Source: Desulfobacteraceae bacterium (GTDB taxonomy: Bacteria; Desulfobacterota; Desulfobacteria; Desulfobacterales; BuS5). From it: a stretch of 6,605 nucleotides of DNA. Below are positions 5,266 to 6,605 of the stretch, piece by piece; the first letter of the stretch is position 1, and each line of letters opens with the position of its first letter. The translations under genes were made by a program, and so were the position numbers. A model generated the notes under the pieces. The model saw only the letters and a program-made list of their open reading frames with translations, ran no database searches and had not been told where the DNA came from. The DNA is taken from positions 1-6,605 of the forward strand of contig JAUVKE010000147.1 of NCBI GenBank assembly GCA_030592105.1. Reading direction: 5' to 3'.

Positions 5266-6605
5266 ATGGGACAAACACTCACAGATAGAAGAGATGTTCA
5301 GTTTGTTCTTTTTGAACAGCTTGATATTGAATCATTGACCAAAAGTGCAAAGTATACCGGCTTGAATAAAAAAGTATTTGAGATGGTACTCTCCGAGGCT
5401 CGTTCTCTGGCAACAAAAGAACTCCTTCCTTTGTCGGCTGAAGGGGACAGGAACGGATGCGTTTATGATAATGGAACCGTAAGGATGCCTGAGGGCTTTA
5501 AGCGTGTATATGAGCTGCTTATAGAGGGAGAATGGCCTGCTCTTGCTGATGATCCTGAACTTGGCGGGCAGGGAATGCCCCAGGTACTTGCCACTGCTGT
5601 CATGGAACTTTTTCAGGCGGCAAATACCGCAATAGCCGGTTTCCCCATGCTGGGGCACGGAGCAGCATTGCTTGTTGCATATTTTGGAACGGAAAAACAA
5701 AAAGAACTTTATCTTGAAAAGATGATGTCGGGGAAATGGGGTGGAACCATGGTGTTGACTGAACCTGAAGCAGGTTCAGATGTTGGTGCACTTACCACAA
5801 CAGCAGTTAAAAATCCTGATGGAACCTATTCGATTTCCGGTAATAAAATTTTTATAAGCTGTGCTGAGCATGACATGGTTGACAATATAGTTCATCCGGT
5901 TCTTGCAAGGATTGAAGGGGCACCAGCGGGTCCCGCCGGAGTTTCCCTGTTTCTGGTTCCTAAAATCAGAGTTAACGACGATGGTTCCCTTGGGGAGCTA
6001 AACGATGTTGCATGTACAGGAATAGAAGAAAAAATAGGATTGCACGGCGGACCCACATGCAGCCTTACATTTGGTGGGAAAGGCGAATGCATGGGGACAC
6101 TCCTGGGCAAAGAGAACCAGGGGTTAAGATCCATGTTTCACATGATGAATGAGGAACGCCTTAATGTGGCAATTCAGTCACTGGGTCTTGCAAGTGCCGC
6201 TTATATGTATGCTGTAAGCTATGCCCGGGAAAGAGTTCAGGGAAAACATTTAACGCAGTCAATGAATCCCGATGCTCCTTCGGTTCGCATCATAGAACAT
6301 CCTGATGTTAGAAGGATGCTCATGTGGCAGAAATCAATCCTGGAAGGTATGAGAAGCCTTAATTTCTATGTCGCTCTTTTGATGGATAAGGTCAAGATGA
6401 CAGATGATAAAGAAGAGAAAAAGAAACTGGACAAATTCATCTCTCTTTTGACACCCATTTGTAAAGCATACACAACAGAACGTGCCTGTGAAATAATAGC
6501 CCAGTCAATCCAGGTTCACGGAGGCTATGGAGCATGTAAGGATTATCCCGTGGAACAGCTTTTGCGGGACAGCCGTATTGCTCCTATCTATGAAGGGACC
6601 ACAGG
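5266..6605 (+). CDS. Long-form acyl-CoA dehydrogenase (DmdC-like, ~600-residue class), 3' end cut by window edge
   Basis: 446 complete codons and a partial Gly are present, with no stop before the edge. Landmarks: N-terminal domain with extra leading helices (about 1-155), flavin/substrate motif MVLTEPEAGSD (162-172), the segment SGNKIFISCAEHDMVDNIVH (191-210) and SLFLVPK (227-233), IGLHGGPTC (257-265), MMNEERL (293-299), HGGYG (418-422) and YEGTTG (442-447), where E443 is the expected catalytic base. This pattern, with a long insertion between beta- and C-terminal domains, marks the ~600-residue branch that includes 3-methylmercaptopropionyl-CoA dehydrogenase (DmdC) and many uncharacterised enzymes. 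Its members carry an extra C-terminal domain, which would lie beyond the window. The reaction is acyl-CoA to 2-enoyl-CoA with ETF as acceptor. The DmdC resemblance is at family level and does not establish a sulfur substrate; a fatty or aromatic acyl-CoA is at least as likely beside an MFE-2-like SDR. It has its own promoter-like site and ribosome site. Confidence 0.94.
   Translation, partial: MGQTLTDRRDVQFVLFEQLDIESLTKSAKYTGLNKKVFEMVLSEARSLATKELLPLSAEGDRNGCVYDNGTVRMPEGFKRVYELLIEGEWPALADDPELGGQGMPQVLATAVMELFQAANTAIAGFPMLGHGAALLVAYFGTEKQKELYLEKMMSGKWGGTMVLTEPEAGSDVGALTTTAVKNPDGTYSISGNKIFISCAEHDMVDNIVHPVLARIEGAPAGPAGVSLFLVPKIRVNDDGSLGELNDVACTGIEEKIGLHGGPTCSLTFGGKGECMGTLLGKENQGLRSMFHMMNEERLNVAIQSLGLASAAYMYAVSYARERVQGKHLTQSMNPDAPSVRIIEHPDVRRMLMWQKSILEGMRSLNFYVALLMDKVKMTDDKEEKKKLDKFISLLTPICKAYTTERACEIIAQSIQVHGGYGACKDYPVEQLLRDSRIAPIYEGTT

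Noticed and set aside
5332..6134. Minus-strand open frames opposite the long acyl-CoA dehydrogenase
   Set aside because: They overlap each other and a well-supported plus-strand gene. They are Pro/Ser-rich translations typical of antisense frames.
1..6605. tRNA, rRNA, transposase or defence-system genes
   Set aside because: No cloverleaf or T-arm consensus, rRNA-like tract, or transposase or defence protein motif was seen on either strand.

Overview
The window is about 40 % G+C and carries four protein-coding genes. Two are cut by the window edges. The set is a UbiB/ABC1-family atypical kinase, two different acyl-CoA dehydrogenases, and a short-chain dehydrogenase resembling the (3R)-hydroxyacyl-CoA dehydrogenase domain of multifunctional enzyme type 2. 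Duplicated beta-oxidation genes, low-to-moderate G+C, good AGGAGG-type ribosome sites and long repeat-rich intergenic gaps fit a Gram-negative heterotroph that degrades fatty or aromatic acids. A sulfate-reducing desulfobacterium (Desulfobacterales-like) is my best guess. That assignment is inference from style, not from a marker gene.

Layout. Positions 1-1649 (minus) hold the UbiB-like gene, missing only its last few codons. Positions 1650-2109 are non-coding, with a terminator-like hairpin and a 166-bp imperfect palindrome. Positions 2110-3264 (minus) hold a 384-residue acyl-CoA dehydrogenase. Positions 3265-4049 are a 785-bp divergent intergenic region with a 90-bp palindromic element, a perfect 23-bp tandem duplication and one arm of a 56-bp inverted repeat. 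Positions 4050-4958 (plus) hold the SDR, followed by a textbook intrinsic terminator. Positions 4959-5265 hold the other arm of the inverted repeat and a good sigma70-like promoter. Positions 5266-6605 (plus) hold the first 446 residues of a long (~600-residue class) acyl-CoA dehydrogenase that runs off the right edge.

How the genes fit together. The two dehydrogenases would each oxidise an acyl-CoA to the 2-enoyl-CoA and pass electrons to electron-transferring flavoprotein. The SDR would oxidise a 3-hydroxyacyl-CoA with NAD+. A hydratase and a thiolase are not in the window but could lie beyond the right edge. The UbiB-like protein is a membrane-anchored kinase/ATPase of quinone-lipid metabolism. 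Its link to the neighbours may be only through the membrane quinone pool that accepts the electrons.

The most unusual content is between the genes. The SDR transcription unit, with its upstream region and terminator, sits between two inverted 56-bp copies of the same sequence. The terminal motif of those copies (CACATAAAtAATTTCACT) recurs at the end of the 90-bp palindrome upstream. This looks like a family of palindromic repeats in the host genome. I found no convincing new defence, CRISPR or RNA-gene system.
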